Positions 17,894-27,919 of a stretch of DNA of 50,457 bases are shown here, in pieces. Within the stretch, counting starts at the first letter, position 1; the number at the start of each line of letters is the position of its first letter. Below the pieces are notes generated by a model, which worked only from the letters and a program-made list of their open reading frames with translations, did no database searches and was not told the DNA's origin. Origin of the DNA: Streptomyces sp. DvalAA-14 (GTDB lineage: Bacteria > Actinomycetota > Actinomycetes > Streptomycetales > Streptomycetaceae); contig NZ_FMCH01000185.1 of the NCBI RefSeq assembly GCF_900091855.1, positions 1 to 50,457 of the forward strand. The letters are read 5' to 3'. Both the position numbers and the translations under genes were made by a program.

Positions 17894-19504
17894 TCAGCGG
17901 CGCTCGCCCAGCACCCGCGCCACCTCGCCCCGTATCTGCGGGGTGTCCAGGCCGCGGACGGTCAGCGTGGTCCGGCGCCGCAGCACGTCGTCGACCTCCA
18001 GGGCCCACTCGTTGTCCCGGGCGTAGACGACCTGTGCCCAGATCTCGGGCGCGTCCGGGTGCACGCGCCGGGCGAGTTCCGGGTCCTCGTTGGCGAGCCG
18101 GGCGATGTCGAAGGCCAGCGAGCCGTAGTGGGTGGCCAGGTGGCGCGCGGTGTCCGGGGCCATCAGCGGGCCCGGCGCCGTACCGTCGGCGAGCAGCCGG
18201 TGGGCAACCGCCTGCGGGCTGGCGAAACCGGGCAGCGGGGCCTTGCGCGGCAGCTGCGACATCGGCTCCATGTCGGCGCCCAGCGGATGCCCGGGCAGTT
18301 CCGCGAGCTTGTTCATCACGGTCCGGCCGATGTGCCGGAAGGTGGTCCACTTGCCGCCGGCCACCGACAGCATCCCGCCGCGCCCCTCGGTGACCACGGT
18401 CTCCCGCTTGGCCTTGGCGGTGTCGCCGGGCCCGCCGGGCAGCACCCGCAGACCGGCGAAGGAGTAGGTGATCAGGTCCCGGGACAGCTGCTGGTCGCGC
18501 ACCGACAAGGCCGCCTCGGACAGGATCTGGCCGATGTCGGAGTCGGTGACCCGCACATCGGCCGGGTCGCCCTCGTACGCCTCGTCGGTCGTGCCGAGCA
18601 GCAGCATGTCCTCCCAGGGCAGCGCGAAGGTGATGCGGTACTTGTCGATCGGCGTGGCCAGCGCGGCCTTCCACGGCGCGGTGCGCCGCAGCACCAGGTG
18701 CGCGCCCTTGGACAGCCGGATCGAGGGCGCCGCGGCCGGGTCCTCCATCCGCCGCAGGTGGTCCACCCACGGCCCGGTCGCGTTGAGCACCAGCCGGGCG
18801 TCCACCCCGAACTCGGTGCCGTCGGCGCGGTCGCGCAGCTCGGCGCCGGTGACCCGGCCGCCGGTGAAGCGCAGCCCGGTGACCTCGGCGTGGTTCAGCA
18901 CGGTCGCGCCGGCCTCCACCGCGGCCCGTACCGTCATCAGCGCCATCCGGGCGTCGTTCATCTGCCCGTCCTCGTAGACCGCCACCGCCCGCAGCTGCTC
19001 GGTGCGCAGTTCGGGCACGTCCCGGGCGGCCCTGGCCGGGGTGATGACGTGGCCGACCCCGTCCCGGAACGCCGACAGCGCCGAGTAGGCGAAGACTCCC
19101 GCGCCCAGCTTGGTCGCGCCGTGCGGGCCGCCCTTGTAGACCGGCAGGTAGAAGGTGAGCGGTGCGGCCAGGTGCGGGGCGATGTCCCGCGAGACGGCGC
19201 GCCGCTCGACGTGGTTCTCGGCGACCAGCCGCACCGCGCCGGTCTGCAGATAGCGCAGGCCGCCGTGCAGCAGCTTGGACGAGGCCGAGGAGGTGGCGCC
19301 GGCGAAATCGCCGGCGTCCACCATGGCCACCCGCAGCCCCGACTGTGCCGCGTGCCAGGCGGTGGTGATGCCGAGGATGCCGCCGCCGATCACCAGCAGG
19401 TCGTAGGTGGCATGGCCCAGCAGTTCCCGGGTCTCGGCCCGCCCGGGGTTGGCGCCGGCGGTCGGATGCGTCCCCAGGGCGGGAACGCGCTGCAGCGTGG
19501 TCAT
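17894..19504 (-). CDS. glpD: Aerobic glycerol-3-phosphate dehydrogenase
   Basis: A 536-residue FAD-dependent dehydrogenase that oxidises glycerol-3-phosphate to dihydroxyacetone phosphate and passes electrons to the respiratory quinone pool. The FAD-binding DLLVIGGGILGITTAWHAAQ lies at 35-54, then SSASSKLLHGGLRYLQTG, LTFYLPVY and the C-terminal GlpD-specific helical domain with PEIWAQVVYARDNEWALEVDDVL. I take the ATG at 19504 (MTTLQRV); the upstream part of the open frame overlaps glpK. It follows glpK by 7 bases as the last gene of gylR-glpFKD. Confidence 0.95.
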   Translation of the reverse strand: MTTLQRVPALGTHPTAGANPGRAETRELLGHATYDLLVIGGGILGITTAWHAAQSGLRVAMVDAGDFAGATSSASSKLLHGGLRYLQTGAVRLVAENHVERRAVSRDIAPHLAAPLTFYLPVYKGGPHGATKLGAGVFAYSALSAFRDGVGHVITPARAARDVPELRTEQLRAVAVYEDGQMNDARMALMTVRAAVEAGATVLNHAEVTGLRFTGGRVTGAELRDRADGTEFGVDARLVLNATGPWVDHLRRMEDPAAAPSIRLSKGAHLVLRRTAPWKAALATPIDKYRITFALPWEDMLLLGTTDEAYEGDPADVRVTDSDIGQILSEAALSVRDQQLSRDLITYSFAGLRVLPGGPGDTAKAKRETVVTEGRGGMLSVAGGKWTTFRHIGRTVMNKLAELPGHPLGADMEPMSQLPRKAPLPGFASPQAVAHRLLADGTAPGPLMAPDTARHLATHYGSLAFDIARLANEDPELARRVHPDAPEIWAQVVYARDNEWALEVDDVLRRRTTLTVRGLDTPQIRGEVARVLGERR

Positions 19505-19511
19505 TTCTTCC

Positions 19512-21065
19512 TCAGTGCTCCTCTTCGATCCAGCCCATGGTCCGTTCGACGGCCTTGAGCCAGTTGTGGTACTCGCGGTCACGGTCGGCCGCGTCCATCC
19601 GGGGGGTCCATTCGGCCGCCCGCTTCCAGTTGGCCCGCAGCGCCTCGACGTCCGGCCAGAAGCCGACCGCGAGACCGGCCGCGTAGGCCGCGCCGAGGCA
19701 GGTGGTCTCGGCGACCATCGGCCGCACCACGGGTGCGTCCACGAAGTCGGCGAGCGTCTGCATCAGCAGGTTGTTGGAGGTCATGCCGCCGTCGACCTTC
19801 AGCGCGGTCAGCTCGACCCCGGAGTCCTTGGTCATCGCGTCGGAGATCTCCCGGGTCTGCCAGGCGGTCGCCTCCAGCACCGCCCGGGCGATGTGCGCCT
19901 TGGTGACATAACGCGTCAGGCCGGCGATCACCCCGCGGGCGTCGTCGCGCCAGTAGGGCGCGAACAGGCCGGAGAAGGCCGGCACGAAGTACGCGCCGCC
20001 GTTGTCCGCCACGGACGAGGCGAGCGTCTCGATCTCGGCCGCCGTACTGATCAGTCCCATCTGGTCACGCATCCACTGCACCAGTGAACCCGTGACGGCG
20101 ATGGATCCTTCCAGGGCGTAGACCGGGGCGTCGTCGCCGATGCGGTAGCCGACGGTGGTGATCAGGCCGTTGTAGGAGTTCACCGGGGTGTCGCCGGTGT
20201 TCATCAGCATGAAGGTGCCGGTGCCGTAGGTGGACTTGGCCTCGCCCTTGGCGAAGCAGGTCTGGCCGAACAGCGCCGCCTGCTGGTCGCCGAGCGCGGA
20301 GGCCACCGGCACGTCGACCAGCCCGCCGATGCTGGCGGTGCCGTAGACCTCCGAGGAGGACCGGATCTCCGGCAGCACCGCGGCGGGCACCCCGATGGAG
20401 TCCAGGATCTTCTGGTCCCAGTCGAGGCTGTGCAGGTTCATCAGCAGGGTGCGGGAGGCGTTGGTGACGTCGGTGACGTGCACCCCGCCGTCGACCCCGC
20501 CGGTGAGGTTCCAGATCACCCAGGAGTCCATGGTGCCGAACAGGATGTCGCCGGCCTCGGCGCGCTCGCGCAGGCCCTCGACGTTGTCCAGCAGCCAGCG
20601 GACCTTGGGGCCGGCGAAGTACGAGGCCAGCGGCAGCCCGGTCTCGCGGCGGAAGCGGTCCTGGCCGACGTTGCGGCCCAGCTCCCGGCACAGCGCGTCG
20701 GTGCGGGTGTCCTGCCAGACCAGCGCGTTGTGCACCGGCTGGCCGGTGTGCCGGTCCCACAGCAGGGTGGTCTCACGCTGATTGGTTATTCCGATCGCCT
20801 TGACGTCCGCGGGTGTGAAGCCGGGGACGTCCTGGGCGGCCTTGCGGATCGCGCCGGCCACCACTTCCTGGACGTTGGTCCAGATCTCGGCCGCGTCGTG
20901 CTCCACCCAGCCGGGCTTGGGGAAAATCTGTTCGTGCTCCTTCTGGTCGACGGACACGATCCGGCCGTCCCGGTCGAAGACGATGCAGCGGCTGGAGGTG
21001 GTGCCCTGGTCGATGGCGGCGATGAACGGGCCGCTGCCGTGCGAGCTGGTGGGGGTGTCGGTCAC
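19512..21065 (-). CDS. glpK: Glycerol kinase
   Basis: A 517-residue FGGY-family kinase that phosphorylates glycerol to glycerol-3-phosphate with ATP. Motifs: phosphate loop [16 protein letters not shown] (16-31), [14 protein letters not shown], the glycerol-binding [19 protein letters not shown] and the FGGY signature region [15 protein letters not shown]. The GTG at 21065 follows AAGGAG with 6 bases spacing. It lies 80 bases downstream of glpF and 7 bases upstream of glpD. The open frame continues over 600 bases upstream but runs through glpF and is noncoding. Confidence 0.96.
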   Translation of the reverse strand: MTDTPTSSHGSGPFIAAIDQGTTSSRCIVFDRDGRIVSVDQKEHEQIFPKPGWVEHDAAEIWTNVQEVVAGAIRKAAQDVPGFTPADVKAIGITNQRETTLLWDRHTGQPVHNALVWQDTRTDALCRELGRNVGQDRFRRETGLPLASYFAGPKVRWLLDNVEGLRERAEAGDILFGTMDSWVIWNLTGGVDGGVHVTDVTNASRTLLMNLHSLDWDQKILDSIGVPAAVLPEIRSSSEVYGTASIGGLVDVPVASALGDQQAALFGQTCFAKGEAKSTYGTGTFMLMNTGDTPVNSYNGLITTVGYRIGDDAPVYALEGSIAVTGSLVQWMRDQMGLISTAAEIETLASSVADNGGAYFVPAFSGLFAPYWRDDARGVIAGLTRYVTKAHIARAVLEATAWQTREISDAMTKDSGVELTALKVDGGMTSNNLLMQTLADFVDAPVVRPMVAETTCLGAAYAAGLAVGFWPDVEALRANWKRAAEWTPRMDAADRDREYHNWLKAVERTMGWIEEEH

Positions 21066-21145
21066 GTTGTGCTCCTTGCTGCGGGTCGAGATGACGTCCT
21101 GGTCCCTGCTGTACGCGCCCCGGGTGAACGCTCGGTGGGAACGTT

Positions 21146-21934
21146 CTACGTGAAGGCGAGCCGGTACAGGCCGCCGGCGACGGCCGCGCCGACCAGCGGG
21201 CCGACCACCGGGATCCAGGCGTAGCCCCAGTCGGAGCCGCCCTTGTTGGGCAGCGGCAGCAGGGCGTGCACGATCCGGGGGCCGAGGTCGCGGGCCGGGT
21301 TGATCGCGTAGCCGGTGGGCCCACCGAGCGACAGGCCGATCCCGACCACCACCAGCGCGGTCAGCAGGATGCCGAGGCCGTTGAGCGCCAGGCCCTTGGT
21401 CATGCCCTCGGTGAGGATGAACAGCACCAGGACGAAGGTGCCGATGGCCTCGGTCATCAGGTTCTGCACCGGGTTGCGGATCTCGGGACCGGTGGAGAAG
21501 ACGCCGAGCACCGGCCCGCCGGGCAGCGCCGAGTCCTCGGTGGTCGGGCCCGCCGGGTCGGCGCCCGGGCCGGCCAGCACCTCCGGGTCGGTCAGGTGCG
21601 CCTGGAACTGGCCGAGGTAGGCGGCCCACACCAGGAAGGCGCCGATCATCGCGCCGGCCAACTGGCCGATCAGGTAGTAGGGGACGGTGCTCCACTGATC
21701 GGTCTTTATGGCCACACCCAAGGTGACCGCCGGGTTGAGCTGGCCACCGGAGTAGCCGTTGGCTATGTAGGCGCCGGCCAGGACGGCGAAGCCCCAGCCG
21801 AAGGAGATGGCGACCCAGCCGGCCCCGATGGCCTTGGACCGTTTGAGCGTCACAGCGGCGCAGACGCCGCCGCCGAGCAGGATGAGGACGGCGGTACCGA
21901 AGATCTCGCCGATGACGATGTGGCCATTGGACAC
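21146..21934 (-). CDS. glpF: Glycerol uptake facilitator (aquaglyceroporin)
   Basis: A 262-residue MIP-family channel with six membrane helices and both pore half-helix motifs: [10 protein letters not shown] and [15 protein letters not shown]. The Asp in the second motif (NPARD) and the long loop between are typical of glycerol-conducting members. The GTG at 21934 follows AAGGGAG with 5 bases spacing, giving [20 protein letters not shown]. First structural gene of the glycerol operon, with a GylR-type palindrome in its promoter. Confidence 0.95.
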   Translation of the reverse strand: MSNGHIVIGEIFGTAVLILLGGGVCAAVTLKRSKAIGAGWVAISFGWGFAVLAGAYIANGYSGGQLNPAVTLGVAIKTDQWSTVPYYLIGQLAGAMIGAFLVWAAYLGQFQAHLTDPEVLAGPGADPAGPTTEDSALPGGPVLGVFSTGPEIRNPVQNLMTEAIGTFVLVLFILTEGMTKGLALNGLGILLTALVVVGIGLSLGGPTGYAINPARDLGPRIVHALLPLPNKGGSDWGYAWIPVVGPLVGAAVAGGLYRLAFT

Positions 21935-21990
21935 TGCGACTCCCTTGTCTTCAGTCCATGAGCGGAGACGTCGCCGAGTCCCGTCCGGTG

Positions 21991-22004
21991 TTCGACATTG
22001 TCGA
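21991..22004. promoter_or_regulatory. Candidate GylR operator at the glpF promoter
   Basis: TTCGACATTGTCGA holds the perfect palindrome TCGACA-T-TGTCGA (21992-22004), 58 bases upstream of the glpF start. The same palindrome occurs at 22918-22930. Confidence 0.7.
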
Positions 22005-22081
22005 CCGCTGACCGAGAGTTTCGTCCTCAGTGGTGAGCAGGTCAAGAGGGGTGTGACTCACGACTCGCGCCGGGGTGGGTT

Positions 22082-22846
22082 TCAGAACCGCCCGGCGCCC
22101 AGATCGCGCGCCACTGCTCGCGCGCAGTCCCGGACCGCCGCCACCAGGCGCGCCCGGATGCCCTCGGGGTCGCAGATCCGCTCGACCGCGCCGGTGATGC
22201 CCACCGCGCCCACCGGCATCCGCCGCCGGTCGTAGACGGGCGCCGCCACCGACGCCACGCCGTCCCAGGTCTCCTCCAGGTCGGCGCCCCAGCCGCGGGC
22301 CCGGGTCAGGTCGAGCACCGACTCGAAGTCCGCCGGATCGGTGATCGTCCGCTTGGTCAGCACCGGCCGGTCGCCCTCGGTCACCTCGCTGTGCGCCACC
22401 GGGTCGAAGGCGGACAGCACCTTGCCCAGCGCGGTGCTGTGCAGCGGGTGCATGGCGCCCACCTCCAGCACCTGGCGGCTGTCGTCGGGCCGGAAGACGT
22501 GGTGCACGATCAGTACGCCCCGCTGGTGCAGCACCCCCAGGTAGGCCGCCTCGCCGCTGGACCTGGCCAGGTCGTCGGTCCACACCAGGGCTCGGGCCCG
22601 CAGTTCGTGCACGTCCAGGTAGCTGTTGCCGAGCCGGAGCAGCTCGGCGCCCAGCTGGTACTTGCCGGAGGCCGGCTCCTGCTCCACGAAGCCCTCCTGC
22701 TGCAGGGTGCGCAGGATGCCGTGCGCGGTGCCCTTGGCCAGGCCCAGCGTGGAGGCCACATCGGACAGGCCCAGCCGGCGCTCGCCGCCGGCCAGCAGCC
22801 GGAGGATGGCCGCCGCTCGTTCCAGCGACTGGATGGGACCTGGCAT
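22082..22846 (-). CDS. gylR: IclR-family glycerol operon repressor GylR
   Basis: A 254-residue IclR regulator. The opening MPGPIQSLERAAAILRLLAGG closely resembles S. coelicolor GylR. The winged HTH is about residues 24-50 (LGLSDVASTLGLAKGTAHGILR), and the C-terminal IclR effector domain contains LHSTALGKVLSAF and the conserved GVASVAAPVYDRRRMPVGAVGITG. ATG 22846 has GGAG 8 bases upstream; the longer frame to 22924 lacks support. It lies directly upstream of glpFKD on the same strand, as in the known gyl system, where it represses the operon and itself and is released by glycerol-3-phosphate. Confidence 0.92.
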   Translation of the reverse strand: MPGPIQSLERAAAILRLLAGGERRLGLSDVASTLGLAKGTAHGILRTLQQEGFVEQEPASGKYQLGAELLRLGNSYLDVHELRARALVWTDDLARSSGEAAYLGVLHQRGVLIVHHVFRPDDSRQVLEVGAMHPLHSTALGKVLSAFDPVAHSEVTEGDRPVLTKRTITDPADFESVLDLTRARGWGADLEETWDGVASVAAPVYDRRRMPVGAVGITGAVERICDPEGIRARLVAAVRDCARAVARDLGAGRF

Positions 22847-22917
22847 CGCGGGCACTCCAAAACCGTGGGGCAGGCCGGCCGGGCGGATACGGCGGCAGCG
22901 GTCAGCGGCCAGCCCGG

Positions 22918-22931
22918 TCGACATTGTCGAA
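22918..22931. promoter_or_regulatory. Candidate GylR operator at the gylR promoter
   Basis: TCGACATTGTCGAA contains the same 13-bp palindrome as the glpF site, 72 bases upstream of the gylR start. It lies in the region shared with divergent metH and could touch that promoter too. Confidence 0.7.
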
Positions 22932-23009
22932 CCTCATCATCGCAGAGGCGCGCCCCACGTCACCCGTCCGCCCTTCGAAATGGCTTCGGGGCCTTCGGCT
23001 CCCGCCGGT

Positions 23010-23015
23010 TAGGCT
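23010..23015 (+). promoter_or_regulatory. Candidate metH -10 box
   Basis: TAGGCT fits TANNNT and lies 73 bases before the metH ATG. No cobalamin-riboswitch-like box is seen in the leader. Confidence 0.3.
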
Positions 23016-23088
23016 GACGTGGTGCGCGGTCTGCCCCCGGGGCGGGCGGCGCATAGCCGACAGCCGTCGCATCCCAGGGAGCATCCCC

Positions 23089-26000
23089 ATGGCCTCGCCG
23101 TCCCCTTCCCCGTCCTCCTCGTCCCGCTCCGCCGGCGCCGCCCCGGCGCAGGCGGCCCGGGCCGCCGCCCTGCGCGAGGCACTCGCCTCCCGGGTGGTGG
23201 TCGCCGACGGGGCCATGGGCACCATGCTCCAGGCGCAGGAGCCCACCCTGGACGACTTCCAGCAGCTCGAAGGCTGCAACGAGGTACTCAACGTCACCCG
23301 CCCGGACATCGTCCGGTCGGTGCACGAGGCGTACTTCGCGGTCGGCGTCGACTGCGTGGAGACCAACACCTTCGGCGCCAACCAGAGCGCCATGAGCGAG
23401 TACGACATCGCCGACCGGATCCACGAGCTGTCCGAGGCCGGCGCCCGGCTCGCCCGCGAGGTCGCCGACGACTTCGCCGCCGACGGCCGCCCCCGCTGGG
23501 TGCTGGGTTCGATCGGCCCCGGCACCAAGCTGCCCACCCTCGGCCACACCGCCTACACCACCCTGCGCGACGGCTACGAGGCCAACGCGGCCGGGCTGAT
23601 CGCCGGCGGCGCCGACGCGCTGGTGGTGGAGACCATGCAGGACCTGCTGCAGGTCAAGGCCGCCCTGATCGGCTCGCGCCGGGCCATGGCCGCCGCCGGG
23701 GTGAGCCTGCCGCTGATCTGCTCGGTCGCGGTCGAGACCACCGGGACGATGCTGCTCGGCTCCGAGATCGGCGCCGCGCTCACCGCGCTGGAGCCGCTGG
23801 GCATCGACATGATCGGGCTGAACTGCTCCACCGGTCCGGCGGAGATGAGCGAGCACCTGCGCTATCTGACCCGCCACTCCCGTATCCCGCTGACCTGCAT
23901 GCCCAACGCCGGCCTGCCGATACTCACCAAGGACGGCGCGCACTACCCGCTGAGCCCGGCCGAACTCGCCGACGCGCACGAGACCTTCGCCCGCGAATAC
24001 GGGCTCGCCCTGGTCGGCGGCTGCTGCGGCACCACCCCCGAGCACCTGCGGCAGCTGGTCGAGCGGGTCGGCGGCCAGGACCTCGTGCCGCGCAGCCCGC
24101 GCCCCGAGCCGGGCGCGGCCTCGCTCTACCAGACGGTGCCGTTCCGGCAGGACACCTCGTACCTGGCCATCGGCGAGCGGACCAACGCCAACGGCTCCAA
24201 GAAGTTCCGCGACGCGATGCTGGAGGGCCGCTGGGAGGACTGCGTGGAGCTGGCCCGCGACCAGATCCGCGAGGGCGCCCACCTGCTGGACCTGTGCGTG
24301 GACTACGTCGGCCGGGACGGGGCCGCCGACATGGCGGAGGTGGCCGGCCGGTTCGCGACCGCCTCCACGCTGCCGATCGTGCTGGACTCCACCGAGGTGG
24401 ACGTGCTGCGGGCCGGGCTGGAGAAGCTCGGCGGGCGCGCGGTGCTGAACTCGGTGAACTACGAGGACGGTGACGGTCCGCAGTCGCGCTTCGCCCGGGT
24501 GACCGAGCTGGCCGTCGAGCACGGCGCGGCGCTGATCGCGCTGACCATCGACGAGGAGGGCCAGGCCCGTACCGTCGAGAAGAAGGTCGCCATCGCCGAG
24601 CGGCTGATCGACGACCTCACCGGCAACTGGGGCATCCTCGAGTCCGACATCCTGATCGACTGCCTGACCTTCACCATCTGCACCGGGCAGGAGGAGTCCC
24701 GCAAGGACGGCGTCGCCACCATCGAGGCGATCCGCGAACTCAAGCGGCGCCACCCGCAGGTGCAGACGACGCTGGGCCTGTCCAACATCTCCTTCGGGCT
24801 CAATCCGGCCGCGCGTACGGTGCTGAACTCGGTGTTCCTCGACGAGTGCGTCAAGGCCGGCCTGGACTCGGCGATCGTGCACGCGGCCAAGATCCTGCCC
24901 ATCGCCCGGATCCCCGAGGAGCAGCGCCAGGTCGCCCTCGACCTCATCCACGACCGGCGCGCCGAGGGCTACGACCCGCTGCAGCGCCTGATGGAGCTCT
25001 TCGACGGCGTCGACTCGAAGTCCCTCAAGGCCGGGCGGGCCGAGGAGTTGATGGCGCTGCCGCTGGAGGAGCGCCTCCAGCGCCGGATCATCGACGGTGA
25101 GAAGAACGGGCTGGCCGCCGACCTGGACGCGGCGCTGGCCGAGCGGCCGGCGCTGGACATCGTCAACGACACGCTGCTGGCCGGGATGAAGGTGGTCGGC
25201 GAGCTGTTCGGCTCGGGCCAGATGCAGCTGCCGTTCGTACTGCAGTCGGCCGAGGTGATGAAGACGGCGGTGGCCTATCTGGAGCCGCACATGGAGAAGA
25301 GCGACGACGAGGGCAAGGGCACGATCGTGCTGGCCACCGTGCGCGGCGACGTCCACGACATCGGCAAGAACCTGGTGGACATCATCTTGTCCAACAACGG
25401 CTACACGGTGGTGAATCTGGGCATCAAGCAGCCGGTCTCGGCGATCCTGGACGCCGCCGAGCGCAGCCGCGCGGACGTGATCGGGATGTCGGGGCTGCTG
25501 GTGAAGTCCACGGTGATCATGAAGGAGAACCTGCAGGAGCTCAACCAGCGGGGCCTGTCCGCGGAGTACCCGGTGATCCTCGGCGGCGCCGCCTTGACCC
25601 GGGCCTATGTCGAGCAGGATCTGCACGAGATCTACCAGGGTGAAGTGCGCTACGCCCGGGACGCGTTCGAGGGGCTGCGGCTGATGGACGCGCTGATCGG
25701 GGTCAAGCGCGGCGTCCCCGGCGCGGTCCTGCCCGAACTCAAGCAGCGCCGGGTCCCGAAGCGGGACATCGTCGCCGAGCAGGAGCCCGAGCCCAACCTC
25801 GGCCAGGTCCGCTCGGACGTGGCGGTGGACAACCCGGTGCCGGTGCCGCCGTTCTGGGGCAGCCGGGTGGTCAAGGGCATCCAGCTCGCCGACTACGCCT
25901 CCTGGCTCGACGAGGGCGCGCTGTTCAAGGGCCAGTGGGGACTCAAGCAGGCCCGCGCCAACGGGCCCACGTACGAGGAGCTGGTCGAGTCCGAGGGGCG

Positions 26001-26628
26001 GCCCCGGCTGCGCGGCCTGCTCACCCGGTTCCAGTCCGAGGGGCTGCTGGAGGCGGCCGTCACCTACGGGTACTTCCCGTGCGTGTCCAAGGGCGACGAC
26101 CTGATCGTGCTGCACGAGGACGGCACCGAGCGGACCCGCTTCACCTTCCCGCGTCAGCGGCGCGGGCGGCGGCTGTGCCTGGCCGACTTCTTCCGTCCCG
26201 AGGAGTCGGGCGAGACCGATGTGGTCGGCTTCCAGGTCGTCACCGTCGGCAACCGGGTCTCGGAGGCCGCCAACGAGCTGTTCGCCGCCGACTCCTACCG
26301 GGACTACCTCGAACTGCACGGCTTGTCCGTCCAGCTCGCCGAGGCACTGGCCGAGTACTGGCACGCCCGGGTCCGCGCCGAACTCGGTTTCGCCGGCGAG
26401 GACCCGGACCAGGTGGAGGACATGTTCGCGCTCAAGTACCGGGGCGCCCGCTTCTCGCTCGGCTACGGGGCCTGCCCGGACCTGGAGGACCGGGCCAAGA
26501 TCGCCGCGCTGCTGGAACCGGAGCGGATCGGGGTCGAGCTCTCCGAGGAGTTCCAGCTGCACCCCGAGCAGTCCACCGACGCGATCATGATCCACCACCC
26601 GGAGGCGAAGTACTTCAACGCCCGCTGA
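23089..26628 (+). CDS. metH: Cobalamin-dependent methionine synthase
   Basis: A full-length 1179-residue MetH, transferring a methyl group from 5-methyltetrahydrofolate via cobalamin to homocysteine. Domains in order: homocysteine-binding barrel (about 27-330) with zinc ligands in VGGCCGTTPEH near 310; pterin-binding domain from AIGERTNANGSKKFRD; cobalamin cap and binding domains with the signature DVHDIGKNLVDI near 755 (His is the lower cobalt ligand); and the C-terminal AdoMet-dependent reactivation domain with RFSLGYGACPDLEDR near 1121. ATG 23089 follows AGGGAG with 7 bases spacing. Divergent from gylR; followed by GC-rich hairpins. Monocistronic. Confidence 0.97.
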   Translation: MASPSPSPSSSSRSAGAAPAQAARAAALREALASRVVVADGAMGTMLQAQEPTLDDFQQLEGCNEVLNVTRPDIVRSVHEAYFAVGVDCVETNTFGANQSAMSEYDIADRIHELSEAGARLAREVADDFAADGRPRWVLGSIGPGTKLPTLGHTAYTTLRDGYEANAAGLIAGGADALVVETMQDLLQVKAALIGSRRAMAAAGVSLPLICSVAVETTGTMLLGSEIGAALTALEPLGIDMIGLNCSTGPAEMSEHLRYLTRHSRIPLTCMPNAGLPILTKDGAHYPLSPAELADAHETFAREYGLALVGGCCGTTPEHLRQLVERVGGQDLVPRSPRPEPGAASLYQTVPFRQDTSYLAIGERTNANGSKKFRDAMLEGRWEDCVELARDQIREGAHLLDLCVDYVGRDGAADMAEVAGRFATASTLPIVLDSTEVDVLRAGLEKLGGRAVLNSVNYEDGDGPQSRFARVTELAVEHGAALIALTIDEEGQARTVEKKVAIAERLIDDLTGNWGILESDILIDCLTFTICTGQEESRKDGVATIEAIRELKRRHPQVQTTLGLSNISFGLNPAARTVLNSVFLDECVKAGLDSAIVHAAKILPIARIPEEQRQVALDLIHDRRAEGYDPLQRLMELFDGVDSKSLKAGRAEELMALPLEERLQRRIIDGEKNGLAADLDAALAERPALDIVNDTLLAGMKVVGELFGSGQMQLPFVLQSAEVMKTAVAYLEPHMEKSDDEGKGTIVLATVRGDVHDIGKNLVDIILSNNGYTVVNLGIKQPVSAILDAAERSRADVIGMSGLLVKSTVIMKENLQELNQRGLSAEYPVILGGAALTRAYVEQDLHEIYQGEVRYARDAFEGLRLMDALIGVKRGVPGAVLPELKQRRVPKRDIVAEQEPEPNLGQVRSDVAVDNPVPVPPFWGSRVVKGIQLADYASWLDEGALFKGQWGLKQARANGPTYEELVESEGRPRLRGLLTRFQSEGLLEAAVTYGYFPCVSKGDDLIVLHEDGTERTRFTFPRQRRGRRLCLADFFRPEESGETDVVGFQVVTVGNRVSEAANELFAADSYRDYLELHGLSVQLAEALAEYWHARVRAELGFAGEDPDQVEDMFALKYRGARFSLGYGACPDLEDRAKIAALLEPERIGVELSEEFQLHPEQSTDAIMIHHPEAKYFNAR

Positions 26629-26931
26629 GGCGGGCCGCGACCGCCGCCGCCCGCCGGGAAAGCCCTCCAGAAGCCCCCGGAGCCCCTCCGGAGCCCTCGG
26701 CCGCCCCTCGGGCGCCCCGGCTCCGGCCGGGGCGATCCGCCGCCCTGCGGGCGGCACGAGGGGCTTCATCGGCCGTTGGCGCACTGTTCCGGCGGCCGAC
26801 CGGCGCTCGACCGGCGCCGCGCCGCGGGCCGACGTAGACTGGTCGGTCCGGCAGAGGCCGGTCGCCCGCCCGCTCCCGCGAGGCCCGGCGACCGGCCTCC
26901 GTGTCCCCCGGGATACCGAGGAGTGGGGCCT
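26629..26931. other. Intergenic region after metH: two hairpins and a candidate promoter
   Basis: CCCCGG (26715-26720)/CCGGGG (26727-26732) and GCCGCCC (26739-26745)/GGGCGGC (26749-26755) are candidate metH terminators. TAGACT at 26835-26840 is a possible -10 for the HAD gene. No gene seen. Confidence 0.5.
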
Positions 26932-27633
26932 ATGACCAGCAGCGTCTCCGTCGTCGACACCCGTACGGCGCAGGGTTCCCGGCCGCGCGCCGTCCTGCTG
27001 GACCTGGACGGCACCCTGGTGGACACCGAGGGGATCTGGTGGGCGGCGGAGGCGGAGGTCTTCGCGGACCTCGGCCACGTGCTGGACGAGGTGCACCGCG
27101 ACGTGGTGGTGGGCGGCCCGATGGCCCGCAGCGTCGGGCACCTGATGGAAGTCACCGGCACCACCGCCACCCTCGCCGAGCTGACCGTGGCGATCAACAC
27201 CCGGTTCGAGGAGCTGATCGTCCGCGGCGCGCCACTGATGCCGGGCGCCCGCCGGCTGCTCACCGAACTGTCGGCCTACGGGGTGCCCACCGCCCTGGTC
27301 TCCGCCTCGCACCGCCGCACCATCGACGCGATGCTGCGCTCGCTCGGCCCGGAGCACTTCGACTTCACCCTGGCCGGCGACGAGGTGGCCCGTACCAAGC
27401 CGCACCCCGACCCGTATCTGACCGCCGCCGCCCGGCTGGGCGCCGATCCCGCGCAGTGCGTGGTGATCGAGGACACCCTCACCGGCGTCACCTCCGCCGA
27501 GGCGGCCGGCTGCCTGGTGGTCGCCGTGCCGTCGCTGGTGCCGATCCCGCCGGCGGCCGGCCGTACCGTCGTTTCCTCGCTGGAGGAGTTGAGCGTCCCT
27601 TTTCTGCGCTCTTTGAACACGCGTATTCACTGA
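26932..27633 (+). CDS. HAD-superfamily hydrolase (beta-phosphoglucomutase-like)
   Basis: A 233-residue subfamily IA HAD enzyme. Motif I is VLLDLDGTLVDTEG with nucleophile Asp24 and Asp26; motif II VSASHRR, motif III Lys in RTKPHPDPYL and motif IV VIEDTLTGVTSAEAAG are all present. A helical cap domain lies between motifs I and II. The ATG at 26932 has GAGGAG upstream. Relatives are sugar-phosphate phosphatases or phosphoglucomutases; the substrate is not evident. Its place right after metH is shared by other Streptomyces as I recall. Confidence 0.88.
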   Translation: MTSSVSVVDTRTAQGSRPRAVLLDLDGTLVDTEGIWWAAEAEVFADLGHVLDEVHRDVVVGGPMARSVGHLMEVTGTTATLAELTVAINTRFEELIVRGAPLMPGARRLLTELSAYGVPTALVSASHRRTIDAMLRSLGPEHFDFTLAGDEVARTKPHPDPYLTAAARLGADPAQCVVIEDTLTGVTSAEAAGCLVVAVPSLVPIPPAAGRTVVSSLEELSVPFLRSLNTRIH

Positions 27634-27919
27634 GCGTGTTCGCCGGAGCCTTCCGGGACTCGGGTCGATGAACTTTGGCATCCCGTTGGTGCTGATCACA
27701 TCCAATCTCGGTATCGTCACCGAAGCATGCGCGCGGGATGTGCTGGAATACCTGCGGCGTACCACCGCGACGAGGCACCGGCGGCCGAGCGCGTAAGGTC
27801 TTCCCGGGCTCCGACCCTGCCCGGAACCCCGGTGCACGGGCGGCCTGTTCAGCTTTGGCGGAGCCACCGCGACGCGAGCACGCAGGCAGATGTGCAGTCA
27901 CAAGAGGAGAACGACGACG

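Noticed and set aside
22931-23088. Possible cobalamin riboswitch before metH
   Set aside because: The 157-base leader has no recognisable B12-box-like segment and is short for this class.
27676-27717. Promoter for the peptide-binding lipoprotein gene (TTGGCA or TTGGTG with TATCGT)
   Set aside because: Spacers of about 20 bases or more and a poor -10 match; not better than chance.
22960-27867. A very long open frame on the minus strand opposite metH and the HAD gene
   Set aside because: It is Arg/Gly/His/Gln-rich low-complexity text with no family motif and mirrors the highly GC-biased third positions of metH, a common artefact in high-GC genomes.
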